Shown piece by piece: positions 1 to 8,836 of a stretch of 64,000 nucleotides of DNA. The notes below the pieces were generated by a model that was given only the letters and a program-made list of their open reading frames with translations, was not told where the DNA came from and searched no databases. Position numbers and translations under genes: made by a program. The stretch's first letter is position 1. Every line of letters begins with the position of its first letter. The stretch covers positions 1 to 64,000 of the forward strand of contig NZ_JAKRCW010000010.1 in assembly GCF_022346425.1 (NCBI RefSeq), in the 5' to 3' direction. This stretch comes from Pseudoglutamicibacter albus (lineage in GTDB: Bacteria > Actinomycetota > Actinomycetes > Actinomycetales > Micrococcaceae).

Positions 1-581
1 GTCTCGTTGGCGCCACTGCCGTCTACTGAATCATGTTCAGTGCTGCGATCCGCCTCGGTGGTGAAGAAGAAGTCCACAGGGCGCCGCTTGTGGTTAGCTT
101 TATCCCCCGTTGCTTTCCGCGCGGATTTACCACCCTGGACATTGGAGGCTGAAGTTGCCTGCGTTTCACGTGAAACCTCAGACGCCTTAGAGCGTCCAGT
201 TGTGTTGCTTGCTATAGATTTCGCAGCGGGTGTACGCGCCTCACTCTTGGTTGCCTTCGCATCATCTTTGGTCGACGTGGGCTTACTCTGCGACGCCTGA
301 GCGCTACCTGTCTTGGTCGTCGCAGATTTTGCCTTAGGGGTGGAAGACTTTTGTGTTGCTTGAGTCTTCGACTTTTTAGACCCGGTCTCGGCAGATGTAG
401 CCGAGGACTGAGAAGATGCCTTCGTACGAGTCACGTCCTTCGCAGCCTCTGTACGAGTCTTGGCTTGTTGCTCTGTATCTTCGTTGTTCGCTGTAGTTTC
501 GCTGGCGGATTGCTGCGGGGTGCTCGCCCCGATGAGTGCACCTAGTCCCCTACCGAGACCGCGCCTACGTGGTGTGGCCAT
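1..581 (-). CDS. parB: ParB chromosome-partitioning protein, N-terminal part (runs off window)
   Basis: This is the N-terminal ~193 residues of ParB, the CTPase clamp that loads at parS and spreads along DNA near the origin; the gene continues beyond base 1. The start at 581 is supported by the family-typical opening MATPRRRGLGRGLGALIGAS, the short motif through which ParB contacts ParA. After it comes a very long low-complexity linker rich in Ser, Thr, Lys, Ala and Gln (roughly residues 25-190). The ParB/Srx domain has not begun by the window edge. A perfect parS core lies inside the coding sequence at 163-176. The gene is separated from parA by about 1.6 kb, whereas the two are usually adjacent. 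Identification is firm from the N-terminus and context; the length cannot be judged. Confidence 0.9.
   Translation of the reverse strand, partial: MATPRRRGLGRGLGALIGASTPQQSASETTANNEDTEQQAKTRTEAAKDVTRTKASSQSSATSAETGSKKSKTQATQKSSTPKAKSATTKTGSAQASQSKPTSTKDDAKATKSEARTPAAKSIASNTTGRSKASEVSRETQATSASNVQGGKSARKATGDKANHKRRPVDFFFTTEADRSTEHDSVDGSGANE
163..176. other. parS site 1 (inside parB)
   Basis: Perfect 14-bp palindrome GTTTCACGTGAAAC, the core of the bacterial parS consensus bound by ParB. It lies within the linker-coding part of parB. Four identical cores occur in the first 2.1 kb and I found none elsewhere in the window. Confidence 0.93.
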
Positions 582-744
582 CTAAACGCTCCTTCGCTCG
601 CAACTAGTTTATCCGCTTTGGCGCTAATCGCGGCCTTGGATTCGGCAGGTTTCCCCGCAAGACATCTTTTCTGGTCAGTACAGTGAGCCGTGGGCTCCGC
701 CTCATACGGATTCCATCCCTATTGGCGGCTAGTTTCATGCCTGG

Positions 745-758
745 GTTTCACGTGAAAC
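745..758. other. parS site 2
   Basis: Perfect GTTTCACGTGAAAC core, 164 bp upstream of the parB start in the parB-parA gap. Confidence 0.93.
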
Positions 759-1388
759 GGTCCAACGAGCACGTTTATCTCTCGCAGCGTTTCGTGTACT
801 TACAGGACAAATGTAATGTGCCGGGACATCGTTCCGCTTAGCGCGGTTAACAAAGGCGGCCCGGCAACGTACTTGCAGTCTTGCGGATCCCGGTTCTCCA
901 GGACGACTTTGCTGCCGCTGCGGCTGATGTACGCCGGTGTTGTCGTTCCTCCTTGACACCGGGATAGGCGCGTTTTTATGCAACCTCTGTCTCGGCATGG
1001 GCTACGTCGGCGGACTAGTCCCACCCTCTCTCGCGGTGGGAACGATGTCGTAACAGATGGGTGAAGGATGTCGTGAAACATGGTTTGAAGGATGACGTGA
1101 GAGATACGTGAACAGGTTGAGGTGACTAGAGGCTCACAATGGCGTGAACCAAAGATTCTGGCAGGAAGTAGCCAAGAAGCTGCGTCTACTCTCACCTTGC
1201 GCCCGTCCTAACTGCATATGGTAAGTAGGCAGGGATCCCCTTCGTTGCAGGCGTCCCCGCATAGCTCTCTGAGGTCATGTGCGCGAGAACTGAGACGCCT
1301 TCAAACGCACAAGACCCTATTTCAGTTAGCGTTGCAACGCTGCAACAATTCGCCTTGTCGCTTACCTGCTAACCACTCTACTCCCTGC

Positions 1389-1402
1389 GTTTCACGTGAA
1401 AC
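1389..1402. other. parS site 3
   Basis: Perfect GTTTCACGTGAAAC core in the middle of the parB-parA gap. Spacing to its neighbours is about 0.6 kb on each side. Confidence 0.93.
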
Positions 1403-2010
1403 GGGCACTGGCATTCAGCATCACCGGGTTCTCATAACATCACCTAGTTGCCACGTTCCTGCGGAAACAAGAACTACGCTCCTGCCGTTACTGAAGAACG
1501 CCGGGCTTCAAGGACAGAAAGCCGAACAACCGGGAAGATTGTCTGCCTATTGTTCAGAAGCACTCACGCACACCGGAGCCTACTCACCTGGCTCAGCAGC
1601 TACGTGCATGGATCGTGCAGGTGGCAGGCGACCCTCCTACCCCACTGGCATCGTTTAGACCAGAGAACTAGTGCACATACGCAGTCAGCTAGTTAGACCA
1701 GAGCCATTCACCAGCTAGGCGGCATCTACCTCGACGAGTCAATGTCTCCAGTGACGCCCGGAGAATCCCTGCAGCATGTATCCGAAAGTCTAACTATCTA
1801 CAGCTCTACCTCCGGCTCAGCTTCTGAACGCGTGAAAGCTAATAGAACTGACTCCACGCTGCAGCAAACCACTATGGATTCCGTCCGCTCCCCTGCCGGT
1901 TCGAAAGGTTCCGATCTGCGCCCATCGTATTGATGCGCCCGCCGCATTCAGAAGCACGTTGCATTCATGAGTCCGTCGTACTCGTAGACGCGTTGTATCC
2001 GTAGGTCCGC

Positions 2011-2024
2011 GTTTCACGTGAAAC
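2011..2024. other. parS site 4
   Basis: Perfect GTTTCACGTGAAAC core, about 145 bp downstream of the parA stop codon. With sites 1-3 it forms a ladder spaced roughly 580-640 bp apart. Confidence 0.93.
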
Positions 2025-2125
2025 GCTCCGAAAGACTCGAATGGCCGAGAAGTGAGCCGAAATACGGAAATTGCGCCTTGGATACCCTTAGGGCAGGTCA
2101 GGTAAAAGGACTCGATCAAGGAATC

Positions 2126-2150
2126 CACTGTTGACAGCGGATCAACAGTG
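2126..2150 (-). terminator. Hairpin downstream of parA
   Basis: Perfect 9-bp inverted repeat CACTGTTGA / TCAACAGTG with a 7-nt loop, ending 18 bp downstream of the parA stop. There is no T-run directly after the stem on the minus strand, so it is a possible but atypical terminator of the rpmH-to-parA operon. Confidence 0.45.
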
Positions 2151-2168
2151 CACTCAAGTAAAAATGCT

Positions 2169-3065
2169 TTATTTGTTCAGAAGTTCCCGCGCAACGTTGA
2201 TATATGCCAAGGCGCCAGTGGACGTCGGGTCATACGTCAGCACAGTCTGCTGGAAACTTGGCGCCTCTGAAATACGCACCGAACGTGGAATCACGGAATC
2301 TAGGGCCTGATCAGGGAAATGCCCCCGAACCTCTTCGGCAACCTGCGAGGACAAGTTGGTGCGGCCATCGTACATGGTCAACAAGATAGCGCTCACCGCA
2401 AGCTCAGGGTTCAGATGCTCACGGATCAACTCGATATTGCTCAACAGCTGGCTCAAACCCTCGAGTGCATAGTACTCACTCTGGATCGGGATCAGAACCT
2501 CACGCGCTGCAACGAAAGCGTTAACCGTCAACAGACCCAACGACGGCGGGCAGTCAATGAAAACGAAATCAAGACGAGGGAGGCCGTTGGCCTCACGGTA
2601 CTCGGCGTAGTCCCGGATAGCTGTAGCCAACCGCACGTTACGGTCCTCAAGGGAGACCAACTCAATTTCGGCGCCAGCAAGATCGATCGTCGCAGGAGCA
2701 ACAACCAAGTTGTCCACGTCAGGGCAATTCTGAACAACGTCAGACAAGGGTGTCCCCTCAATCAGGACGTCGTAGGTCGAGGGAACTTCAGAAGAGTGAG
2801 GAACATTCAACGCGGTGGAGGCGTTACCCTGGGGATCGTTATCGATCACCAGAACCTGCATGCCCTCTAAAGCAAGCGCGGCAGCCAGGTTCACGGTTGT
2901 GGTGGTTTTCCCTACCCCGCCCTTCTGGTTGCTCACCGTAATAACGCGGGTCGCTTCGGGACGCTTCATATCGCCTGCAGGAAAAGAGACCTCAGCGGCA
3001 GAATTCGAATCACCAGAAATATTGTCGCCGGCCTGATTATTATCGAGCATTCCTGCGCCTCTCAT
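2169..3065 (-). CDS. parA: ParA chromosome-partitioning ATPase
   Basis: Deviant Walker-type ATPase of the ParA/Soj/MinD family that works with ParB-parS to segregate newly replicated origins. The deviant Walker A motif KGGVGKTTT is at about residues 49-57, with the DNDPQGN switch I motif near 77-83 and a hydrophobic Walker B strand ending FIDCPPS near 170. At 298 aa it matches chromosomal ParA length. Two starts are possible: ATG 3065 (GAAGG six bases upstream) or ATG 3050, five codons in, preceded by AGAGG; the upstream one is given. It follows rsmG by 22 bp in the same operon but is not followed directly by parB. Confidence 0.95.
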   Translation of the reverse strand: MRGAGMLDNNQAGDNISGDSNSAAEVSFPAGDMKRPEATRVITVSNQKGGVGKTTTTVNLAAALALEGMQVLVIDNDPQGNASTALNVPHSSEVPSTYDVLIEGTPLSDVVQNCPDVDNLVVAPATIDLAGAEIELVSLEDRNVRLATAIRDYAEYREANGLPRLDFVFIDCPPSLGLLTVNAFVAAREVLIPIQSEYYALEGLSQLLSNIELIREHLNPELAVSAILLTMYDGRTNLSSQVAEEVRGHFPDQALDSVIPRSVRISEAPSFQQTVLTYDPTSTGALAYINVARELLNK

Positions 3066-3087
3066 CCATAACCTTCAGAGTTCAACC

Positions 3088-3849
3088 TTATCGAGGATCA
3101 ACCACGATCCGCACTACGGTTGACGGCTCGGCGAGCCATTCCTCACCCACAGTTTCAATCCGGACATCGCGGCCCTTATATTTCCGGATCACCTTCGCAG
3201 CCTTTTCAACCTCAGCCGCAGCCGAACGGCCCTTCAACGCGATCAGCTCCCCTCCCCCACGCATCAGAGGAAGAGTCAAAGGAACCAGCTGACGCATCGC
3301 AGTCACTGCGCGGGCCGTCACCACATCAACATCTAAGGTTTCGACCATCTGTTCGGCGCGAGCCTGAACCACATCGACTCGGTCGCTCAGGCCTAAGTCC
3401 TCGATCACTTCATCAAGCCACTGACAACGGCGCTGTAGCGGTTCAATCAAGACAAGAGTCAGGTCAGGGCGCGCTAGAGCCAAAACGATACCCGGCAATC
3501 CAGCGCCGGAACCGACGTCAGCAACCAGTGCGCCTTCGGGCATCACATCGGCCAAAGCAGCACAGTTGAGAACATGCCGCGACCACAGAATAGGGATCTC
3601 GCGTGGACCAAGCAGGCCACGCTCAATACCAGTGGAAGCCAGATGCCCCACGTATCTCTGAGCGAGCCCCGCGCGGTCACCAAAATAGTGTTCAACCGCG
3701 GGAAGCTCCTGCTCACTCGGTCGCGGTGCATCTTCAGGAGCTACCGCGATCTCCGAGGAATCAACCCGCGGGCCTTCCGGGCCAGTACCGGGACGGCGCT
3801 GCTCATCATCCTGTGGACGATGCTGCTCACCGTTGGTCTGTGGAGTCAT
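3088..3849 (-). CDS. rsmG: 16S rRNA (guanine-527-N7)-methyltransferase RsmG
   Basis: RsmG (GidB) uses S-adenosylmethionine to methylate G527 of 16S rRNA. The SAM-binding motif VADVGSGAGLPG lies near residues 110-121, preceded by the substrate-fold segment HYFGDRAGLAQRYVGHL and followed by an acidic motif (LVLIEP). The first ~45 residues are a Pro/Glu/Arg-rich extension absent from most homologues. Its start overlaps the jag stop (TAATG), indicating coupled translation. Gene order jag-rsmG-parA is standard near origins. Loss of RsmG function gives low-level streptomycin resistance in other bacteria, which is known for the family and not visible here. Confidence 0.93.
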   Translation of the reverse strand: MTPQTNGEQHRPQDDEQRRPGTGPEGPRVDSSEIAVAPEDAPRPSEQELPAVEHYFGDRAGLAQRYVGHLASTGIERGLLGPREIPILWSRHVLNCAALADVMPEGALVADVGSGAGLPGIVLALARPDLTLVLIEPLQRRCQWLDEVIEDLGLSDRVDVVQARAEQMVETLDVDVVTARAVTAMRQLVPLTLPLMRGGGELIALKGRSAAAEVEKAAKVIRKYKGRDVRIETVGEEWLAEPSTVVRIVVDPR

Positions 3850-4436
3850 TAGCTCGCGTCCTCAGCAGGGTGCACGACGACGTGGCGGCGGGTGCCTTCA
3901 CCTTCAGATTCGGAAACAAGCCCAGCTTCCGCAATGACGTCGTGAACGATCTTGCGTTCATACGGGGTCATCGGTTCCAGGGATTCCGGCTCACCTGTCT
4001 CGTTGACGGCGTCGATAGCTTTCTTCGCGATGTCCTTGAGTTCTTCGGCGCGTTCCTTGCGGTAGCCGGCAATGTCTAGAACGAAACGTGAACGCTGGCC
4101 GGTGTGCGCCAGAACTGCCAGGCGGGTTAGTTCCTGCAGGGCGTCCAAGACCCGGCCGTCGCGGCCCACGAGTTCTTGAAGGTCCGCATCGTCATCTTCG
4201 GTTTCTACTGAAACGTAGACGCGTCCGCCACGAACCTCGATGTCGATGTCGCCATCCAAGTCAGCGATGTCCAGGAGTTCTTCGAGATAGTCAGCTGCGG
4301 CGTCGCCTTCTTCTTCCAGGCGCTGCATCGTGAGGGATTTACCGGTTTCACGCTCAGGCTGGGCATCATCCGAGGCGCGCTCGGCGTCATTCTCGGAGGT
4401 GACTTCGAGGTCCTGCAACTGTTCGTTATTCATCAC
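3849..4436 (-). CDS. jag: Jag/KhpB-like RNA-binding protein (KH plus R3H domains)
   Basis: 195-aa protein of the Jag (SpoIIIJ-associated, KhpB) family of RNA-binding proteins encoded next to yidC. A KH-type domain follows the acidic N-terminus (about residues 45-125, with the segment LQELVGRDGRVLDALQ resembling the KH GXXG loop), and a C-terminal R3H domain contains MTPYERKIVHDVI near residues 155-167. The first ~40 residues are acidic and probably disordered. ATG 4436 overlaps the yidC stop by 4 bp (ATGA); a second ATG follows immediately. It is likely involved in post-transcriptional control linked to cell envelope growth, by family analogy. Confidence 0.92.
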   Translation of the reverse strand: MMNNEQLQDLEVTSENDAERASDDAQPERETGKSLTMQRLEEEGDAAADYLEELLDIADLDGDIDIEVRGGRVYVSVETEDDDADLQELVGRDGRVLDALQELTRLAVLAHTGQRSRFVLDIAGYRKERAEELKDIAKKAIDAVNETGEPESLEPMTPYERKIVHDVIAEAGLVSESEGEGTRRHVVVHPAEDAS

Positions 4437-5404
4437 TTACGCTTCCTCCGGTTCTTACGCTGCGGCTGGATACGCTGGCCACGCACGTGCGTCTGATTTG
4501 TTTTAGTGTTCTCTTCTTTTGCAGGTGCATCCTTCTGCCCGATGGGCGGAAGACCGCGTGCGGCGCGGCGGATGTTGAGTTCCTTTTCGGCAAGCGAACC
4601 AGGCGTCGGGTTGTGCTTGATAACCCACATCTGCTGGGCCAGAACCCACATGTTGGTTGCAGTCCAGTAAACCAGCAGACCCAGTGGGAAGTTAATACCA
4701 CCGATACCGAAGACCACTGGCAGGAAGTACATCATCATGCGCTGTTGGCGTGCGAACTGGCCCTGCTGGGATTCCGGGGTCATGTTCTTGGTCATCAGCT
4801 GGCGCTGCGTGATGAACATGAGGGCGACCATCGCGATGATCAGGATGATCGCGACGATGATCACGGATGCCTTAGGTGAGCCGCTACCGAGCGTGCCAAC
4901 AAAGGTGTCGGAGAGGCGGGCGCCGAAGATCGTGGCGTCGTGGAAGGAGCGGACTTTCTCTGCGGAGAGTGCCGCGATGTTTTCGTTGGCGTTAGCCGCG
5001 TGGGTCGAGCCATTCAGCACCTGGAAGAGCGCGAAGAAGAACGGCATCTGAATCAGCAACGGCATGCAGGACGCGAACATCGAGGTGTTGTGCTTCTTGA
5101 ACAGTGCACGCTGTTCGGCAAGCATCGCCTGCTGTGACAGCTGGTCGCGTTTGCCTTTGTATTTCTGTTGGAGTTTCCGCAGTTCTGGCTGCACAACCTG
5201 CATTGCGCGCTGGGCGCGAATTTGGCGTGCGAACACAGGGATCAAAGCGGCGCGGACCGTGACCGTGACCAGCACGATCGCGAGAGTCCAGGTCCAGCCG
5301 GAGTCCCGGTCCATCCCAATCAGGGTGAAGAAGCTGTGGAACATGTCCATGAGGAAGGACATGACCCAGCGGAATGGGGTCAGAAGCCAGTTAAAGAAAT
5401 TCAT
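4433..5404 (-). CDS. yidC: Membrane protein insertase YidC (Oxa1 family)
   Basis: Inserts and folds inner-membrane proteins, alone or with SecYEG. The 323-aa sequence begins with a hydrophobic segment, has the family's conserved core from about residue 35, with an Arg in the first core membrane helix (VTVRAALIPVF, near residue 51) corresponding to the hydrophilic-groove Arg, a cytoplasmic hairpin with MQVVQPELRKLQQKYKGK, and further membrane segments near 110-125, 175-195 and 240-260. The C-terminus is strongly basic (about the last 25 residues), as expected for ribosome contact. The start overlaps the yidD stop (ATGA). The short Gram-positive form is present, without the large periplasmic domain of proteobacteria. 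Confidence 0.95.
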   Translation of the reverse strand: MNFFNWLLTPFRWVMSFLMDMFHSFFTLIGMDRDSGWTWTLAIVLVTVTVRAALIPVFARQIRAQRAMQVVQPELRKLQQKYKGKRDQLSQQAMLAEQRALFKKHNTSMFASCMPLLIQMPFFFALFQVLNGSTHAANANENIAALSAEKVRSFHDATIFGARLSDTFVGTLGSGSPKASVIIVAIILIIAMVALMFITQRQLMTKNMTPESQQGQFARQQRMMMYFLPVVFGIGGINFPLGLLVYWTATNMWVLAQQMWVIKHNPTPGSLAEKELNIRRAARGLPPIGQKDAPAKEENTKTNQTHVRGQRIQPQRKNRRKRK

Positions 5405-5964
5405 AAAGCGCCGCTTTGCTCCTTAGCCGCGGTGTGCGGCTGAGACGAATGCAGGGGATGGTTTAACACCATGATCTTCGGTGCCTTCGACTCTGGCCAA
5501 ATCCGTTTGCCGGGTGGCACCGGGTCGATTCCCCCTTTGGTCCATGGGTGGCATCGAGCGATTCTCGATACGGTGAGCCACGAGCCTTTGATGGCGCCGT
5601 GGCTTGTTACTGCTTCTAGCCCGTAGGCGGAGCAGGTTGGATAGTAGGGGCACACATCTCCGTAGAGCGGGGAGATGGCAAGCCGCCAAAACTTGATGAA
5701 GCCGATGATGAGGTTGCGTGGGATGTCCACGATGTGGCGCCACCACGGTACTGCGGGTGCCTGGTTGTCAGGGACGATGGGTGCGGGACCCAGCTGCTCG
5801 GCGAGGCTGCGCTCATCATTGCGGCTGTGTAGTTCCGCTGAACTGTGTTGTTCAGCTAAGCCGCGCTGTTCAGCTGCTTTGTGCTGTCGGGTTGAGTTTG
5901 ATTCCGTTGCGCGGGCAGGGTTGAGGTGGGTGTGTGGTGTGCGTCTATTTTTGTTGCGTGCCAC
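5401..5964 (-). CDS. yidD: YidD membrane-protein insertion efficiency factor, with long N-terminal extension
   Basis: YidD family protein thought to assist YidC-dependent insertion. The conserved core is in the C-terminal half: PLYGDVCPYYPTCSAYG with the paired cysteines, then a segment ending RCHPWTKGGIDPVP. I place the start at GTG 5964, inside the last codons of rnpA, because an upstream ATG at 6051 would overlap rnpA by over 100 bp. Even so about 75 residues precede the core; they are rich in Ala, Glu, Gln and His with AEQ/AEL repeats, and are not part of the family. The true start could lie further downstream. The stop overlaps the yidC start by 4 bp. Confidence 0.85.
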   Translation of the reverse strand: MARNKNRRTPHTHLNPARATESNSTRQHKAAEQRGLAEQHSSAELHSRNDERSLAEQLGPAPIVPDNQAPAVPWWRHIVDIPRNLIIGFIKFWRLAISPLYGDVCPYYPTCSAYGLEAVTSHGAIKGSWLTVSRIARCHPWTKGGIDPVPPGKRIWPESKAPKIMVLNHPLHSSQPHTAAKEQSGAL

Positions 5965-6301
5965 TGATGTCCACCCCGATTCTGCGTAGTCCGTTGCGGA
6001 GGTCGGTGTTGAGGGTGTTGTAGTCTGCGTGAGCTGCGGCGGGTAGGCCACGTACCACCACGTCGTGGTTTGGGATGCCTTCTTTAATGATCTCCCATGC
6101 GCTGGCGCGTAGTCGACGCTTGACTAGGTTTCGTACTGCCGCGTTTCCTACTTTTCTGGAGACGATGAATCCAAAGCGTGGAACCGGGTTCTTGGTAGGT
6201 GTAGCGAAGACAACGACGTTCCGGCACCCTTTACGGGTACCGGAACGCATTACGTTTCGCAGTTCGTTGCCTTTGCGTACTCGATGTTGTTGTGGGAGCA
6301 C
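5945..6301 (-). CDS. rnpA: Ribonuclease P protein component
   Basis: 118-aa basic protein subunit of RNase P, which removes 5' leaders from pre-tRNA. The family signature RNLVKRRLR (the RNR motif) is at about residues 57-65, preceded by FGFIVSRKVGNAAV. Length is normal. It lies 72 bp downstream of rpmH, its usual partner, and its last codons overlap the proposed yidD start. Confidence 0.95.
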   Translation of the reverse strand: MLPQQHRVRKGNELRNVMRSGTRKGCRNVVVFATPTKNPVPRFGFIVSRKVGNAAVRNLVKRRLRASAWEIIKEGIPNHDVVVRGLPAAAHADYNTLNTDLRNGLRRIGVDISGTQQK

Positions 6302-6373
6302 GAAAACACCCGTTGTTGGGTTCGCTTGAGCTGGTCCGGTTACCGTGTGGTTCCGGACGCGGGCTCGAGCGGG

Positions 6374-6511
6374 TTAGGCAGAGAGGCTCTTGCGACCCTT
6401 GTTGCGGCGGGTCGAGAGGATTGCGCGGCCGGCGCGGGTGCGCATGCGCAGGCGGAAGCCGTGCTTCTTGCTGCGGCGGCGGTTATTCGGCTGGAAAGTC
6501 CGCTTGGTCAC
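6374..6511 (-). CDS. rpmH: 50S ribosomal protein L34
   Basis: 45-residue L34, first gene of the leftward operon. The start is GTG 6511 with GGAGTG upstream; the product reads (M)[18 protein letters not shown], then [12 protein letters not shown] and [14 protein letters not shown], an almost textbook L34. The gene is followed by rnpA. The divergent arrangement rpmH / dnaA marks the origin. Confidence 0.97.
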   Translation of the reverse strand: MTKRTFQPNNRRRSKKHGFRLRMRTRAGRAILSTRRNKGRKSLSA

Positions 6512-6720
6512 GTTGAACACTCCGAGACGTCAGTTAGGGCATCGCCCGCTGTGCCTGAGGGGTTATGCCTGAGGGATGTAACGGGATGGATGCGTTGTAT
6601 CACGTTTACAACCGTGCTCTAACGAGGACTAACCGGGACGATGTTGTATCCGTTTGGCCAGTTCATTGTCAGGTTCGCGGGTGCACCTTTTGGGCACGCC
6701 GCAACGCACGGAACTGATCC

Positions 6721-6750
6721 AGTGTAGCCAGTTTGATTGTTGCGGGTCAA
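6721..6750 (-). promoter_or_regulatory. Probable rpmH operon promoter
   Basis: On the minus strand TTGACC (6745-6750) and TACACT (6721-6726) are separated by 18 bp, a good match to vegetative sigma-70-type -35 and -10 boxes. They lie about 210 bp upstream of rpmH, pointing toward it. Confidence 0.6.
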
Positions 6751-6849
6751 ACCCGGGTTAGGTGAATCACGCTGATGTGCGCAGCTGCATGCACGAAACA
6801 GCTCAAATCACCTTAATTAGGCATTCTTTTCACACCCTGTTCACGAAAG

Positions 6850-6925
6850 TTATCCACAGCCTGGGGAGAACTCTGGGGATTACTTGCGTTTACAGTCCAA
6901 GTTATCCCCATTTTCCTGTGCATAA
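6850..6925. other. DnaA-box group between rpmH and dnaA
   Basis: Within the 588-bp rpmH-dnaA gap (6512-7099) there are TTATCCACA at 6850-6858 (exact consensus), TTATCCCCA at 6902-6910 and TTATGCACA on the minus strand at 6917-6925; TTTTGCACA follows at 6977-6985. They probably bind DnaA for origin function or autoregulation of dnaA. The rest of the gap holds the leftward rpmH promoter; I see no RNA gene or other coding sequence there. Confidence 0.7.
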
Positions 6926-7099
6926 GTTCGTCAACCTGTGGTGGGTACGGGTACGGTAGTGCCGTTGGGGTCTATCTTTTGCACAGGCTGTACCGTAGTC
7001 TCAGCTGTGTGTTCGCTGTGTCGGCGCCGAGTCCTTTCTTGACTCCCCGCCTGATCGCACCGTTCACGTCATCTATGCGCTAACAGAAGGGAAACTGGG

Positions 7100-8836
7100 A
7101 TGAGCACTCAGGACGCAACCGCCGATCAGTGGCGGAAAGTGGTCCAAGAGTTGCGTGCAGACCCGCGCGTTACACCCCGTCAGCGCGGCTACCTCGAATT
7201 AGCGCAACCACAGGGGCGTGTTGGAACCACGTTCCTGGTAGCTGTCCCTAACGAATTGACTCGCGACACTCTGCAAAGCGTGCTGAGTGAACCGCTCGAT
7301 GATGCTCTGCGCACCGTTTTTGGTCAGGACATGCTGTGCGCTTTCTCAATCGATGCAACCATCGAAACCCGTGCTGACGATGCGGATACCTCAGTTGCGG
7401 AAAGCCCCGACCGCTACCGCGGCAACGAGGTCTCCCCCGCCAACGAGCTGCAAATCCTGGATCCACACCCCGTTTCTTCGAATGTCGATCCGCGCCGTCG
7501 GTTCGATCGCGGTGAATATGATGACCGCGGCGAGTATGCCGCAGCTGAGCGGCCGCGCGAGAACTTCAACCACCAGGAATTTGATAGCAACCGCTATCAG
7601 ACAATTGCCCCTTACCCTCTTGAGCACGAGGACACATCGAGACAGCCGCACGATAACGGTGAATTCTTGCGTGCAGAAGCGGATGTGCAGCGTTTCCAAC
7701 GCGCGGCTGAAAGGCTCGATGCGAGCCAGGGCGCGGCATCTGGCTCAGCCATGCTTCCGGTTGGCCGTGCCGTGCCGCAGCCCCCATCGACATCGGCGGA
7801 ATTTGGGCGGCTGAACCCTAAATACGTTTTCGATTCGTTCGTGATCGGTTCATCGAACCGTTTCGCCCACGCCGCGGCCGTGGCTGTAGCGGAGGCGCCC
7901 GCTAAGGCATATAACCCACTTTTCATATACGGGGGTTCGGGGCTCGGTAAAACCCACTTGTTGCACGCCATCGGGCACTATGCACGCGATCTGTATCGCG
8001 GAATCCGGGTGCGCTACGTCAACTCGGAAGAGTTCACGAACGACTTCATCAACTCGATTCGTGATGACGAGGGCACCAGCTTCAAGGCGATGTACCGCAA
8101 CGTAGACATCCTGCTGATTGACGACATCCAGTTCCTTGCGAACAAGGACGCAACTCAGGAAGAGTTCTTCCATACGTTCAACGCGTTGCACAACCACAAC
8201 AAGCAGGTTGTGATCACCTCGGATTTGCCGCCCAAGCAACTCTCAGGCTTTGAAGACCGCATGCGTTCGCGCTTCGAGTGGGGTTTGACCACTGATATTC
8301 AGCCGCCTGAGCTGGAGACGCGTATCGCGATTCTGCGTAAGAAGGCTGAGGCTGAAGATCTTTCGGTGCCTCCCGAGGTTTTGGAAGCGATCGCCTCGCG
8401 AATCTCAACGAACATCCGTGAGCTTGAGGGCGCACTAATTCGCGTGACGGCATATGCCTCGTTGAACCAACAGCCCGCCACTTTAGAAGTGGCCGAACAT
8501 GTGCTGAAGGACCTTGTCACGGATGAGGGCGCGCAAACGCTGACGCCTGAAACGATCATTCACACAACTGCCGAGTACTTCGGGTTCACAGTGGCTGAGC
8601 TCAATTCCAAGTCGCGTACCCGGGCTCTGGTTACCTCACGGCAGATCGCGATGTATCTGTTGCGTGAGCTGACAGAGATGTCGCTTCCGAAGATCGGTGA
8701 GTTGATGGGCGGACGCGACCACACAACTGTGATCCATGCTGAGCGCAAGATCCGTGAGCTGATGGCTGAGAGGCGCGAGATCTATAACCAGGTCACGGAA
8801 CTGACCAATACGATGCGGCAGCAGCAGCGGGATTAA
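7100..8836 (+). CDS. dnaA: Chromosomal replication initiator protein DnaA
   Basis: AAA+ ATPase that binds DnaA boxes and opens the origin. 578 aa: an N-terminal domain I (to about residue 95); a long polar, low-complexity domain II (about 95-240, longer than in E. coli, as common in actinobacteria); AAA+ domain III with Walker [11 protein letters not shown] near 278-287 and Walker [10 protein letters not shown] near 337-345; and the C-terminal DNA-binding domain IV with [15 protein letters not shown] near 540-554. ATG 7100 follows a GGGAAACTGGG leader. Upstream and downstream gaps carry DnaA boxes, so autoregulation is likely. Confidence 0.98.
   Translation: MSTQDATADQWRKVVQELRADPRVTPRQRGYLELAQPQGRVGTTFLVAVPNELTRDTLQSVLSEPLDDALRTVFGQDMLCAFSIDATIETRADDADTSVAESPDRYRGNEVSPANELQILDPHPVSSNVDPRRRFDRGEYDDRGEYAAAERPRENFNHQEFDSNRYQTIAPYPLEHEDTSRQPHDNGEFLRAEADVQRFQRAAERLDASQGAASGSAMLPVGRAVPQPPSTSAEFGRLNPKYVFDSFVIGSSNRFAHAAAVAVAEAPAKAYNPLFIYGGSGLGKTHLLHAIGHYARDLYRGIRVRYVNSEEFTNDFINSIRDDEGTSFKAMYRNVDILLIDDIQFLANKDATQEEFFHTFNALHNHNKQVVITSDLPPKQLSGFEDRMRSRFEWGLTTDIQPPELETRIAILRKKAEAEDLSVPPEVLEAIASRISTNIRELEGALIRVTAYASLNQQPATLEVAEHVLKDLVTDEGAQTLTPETIIHTTAEYFGFTVAELNSKSRTRALVTSRQIAMYLLRELTEMSLPKIGELMGGRDHTTVIHAERKIRELMAERREIYNQVTELTNTMRQQQRD

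Larger units (their letters stand above)
582..2168. other. Unusually long parA-parB intergenic region, no recognisable gene
   Basis: About 1.6 kb between the parA stop and the parB start. Several open frames of 60-146 codons exist on both strands, but none has a recognisable domain, a convincing ribosome binding site or the codon pattern of neighbouring genes, and several simply read through the parS palindromes. Visible structure: three parS cores; a hairpin at 1019-1041 (7-bp arms TCCCACC/GGTGGGA); a near-repeat GAAGGATGNCGTGA at 1063-1076 and 1087-1100; and a hairpin just after parA. The parB promoter must lie close to 581. I call it noncoding or decayed sequence. Confidence 0.6.

Noticed and set aside
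1218-1658. 146-codon open frame in the parA-parB gap
   Set aside because: No domain, no clear ribosome binding site, reads through a parS palindrome, and amino-acid composition is random-like.
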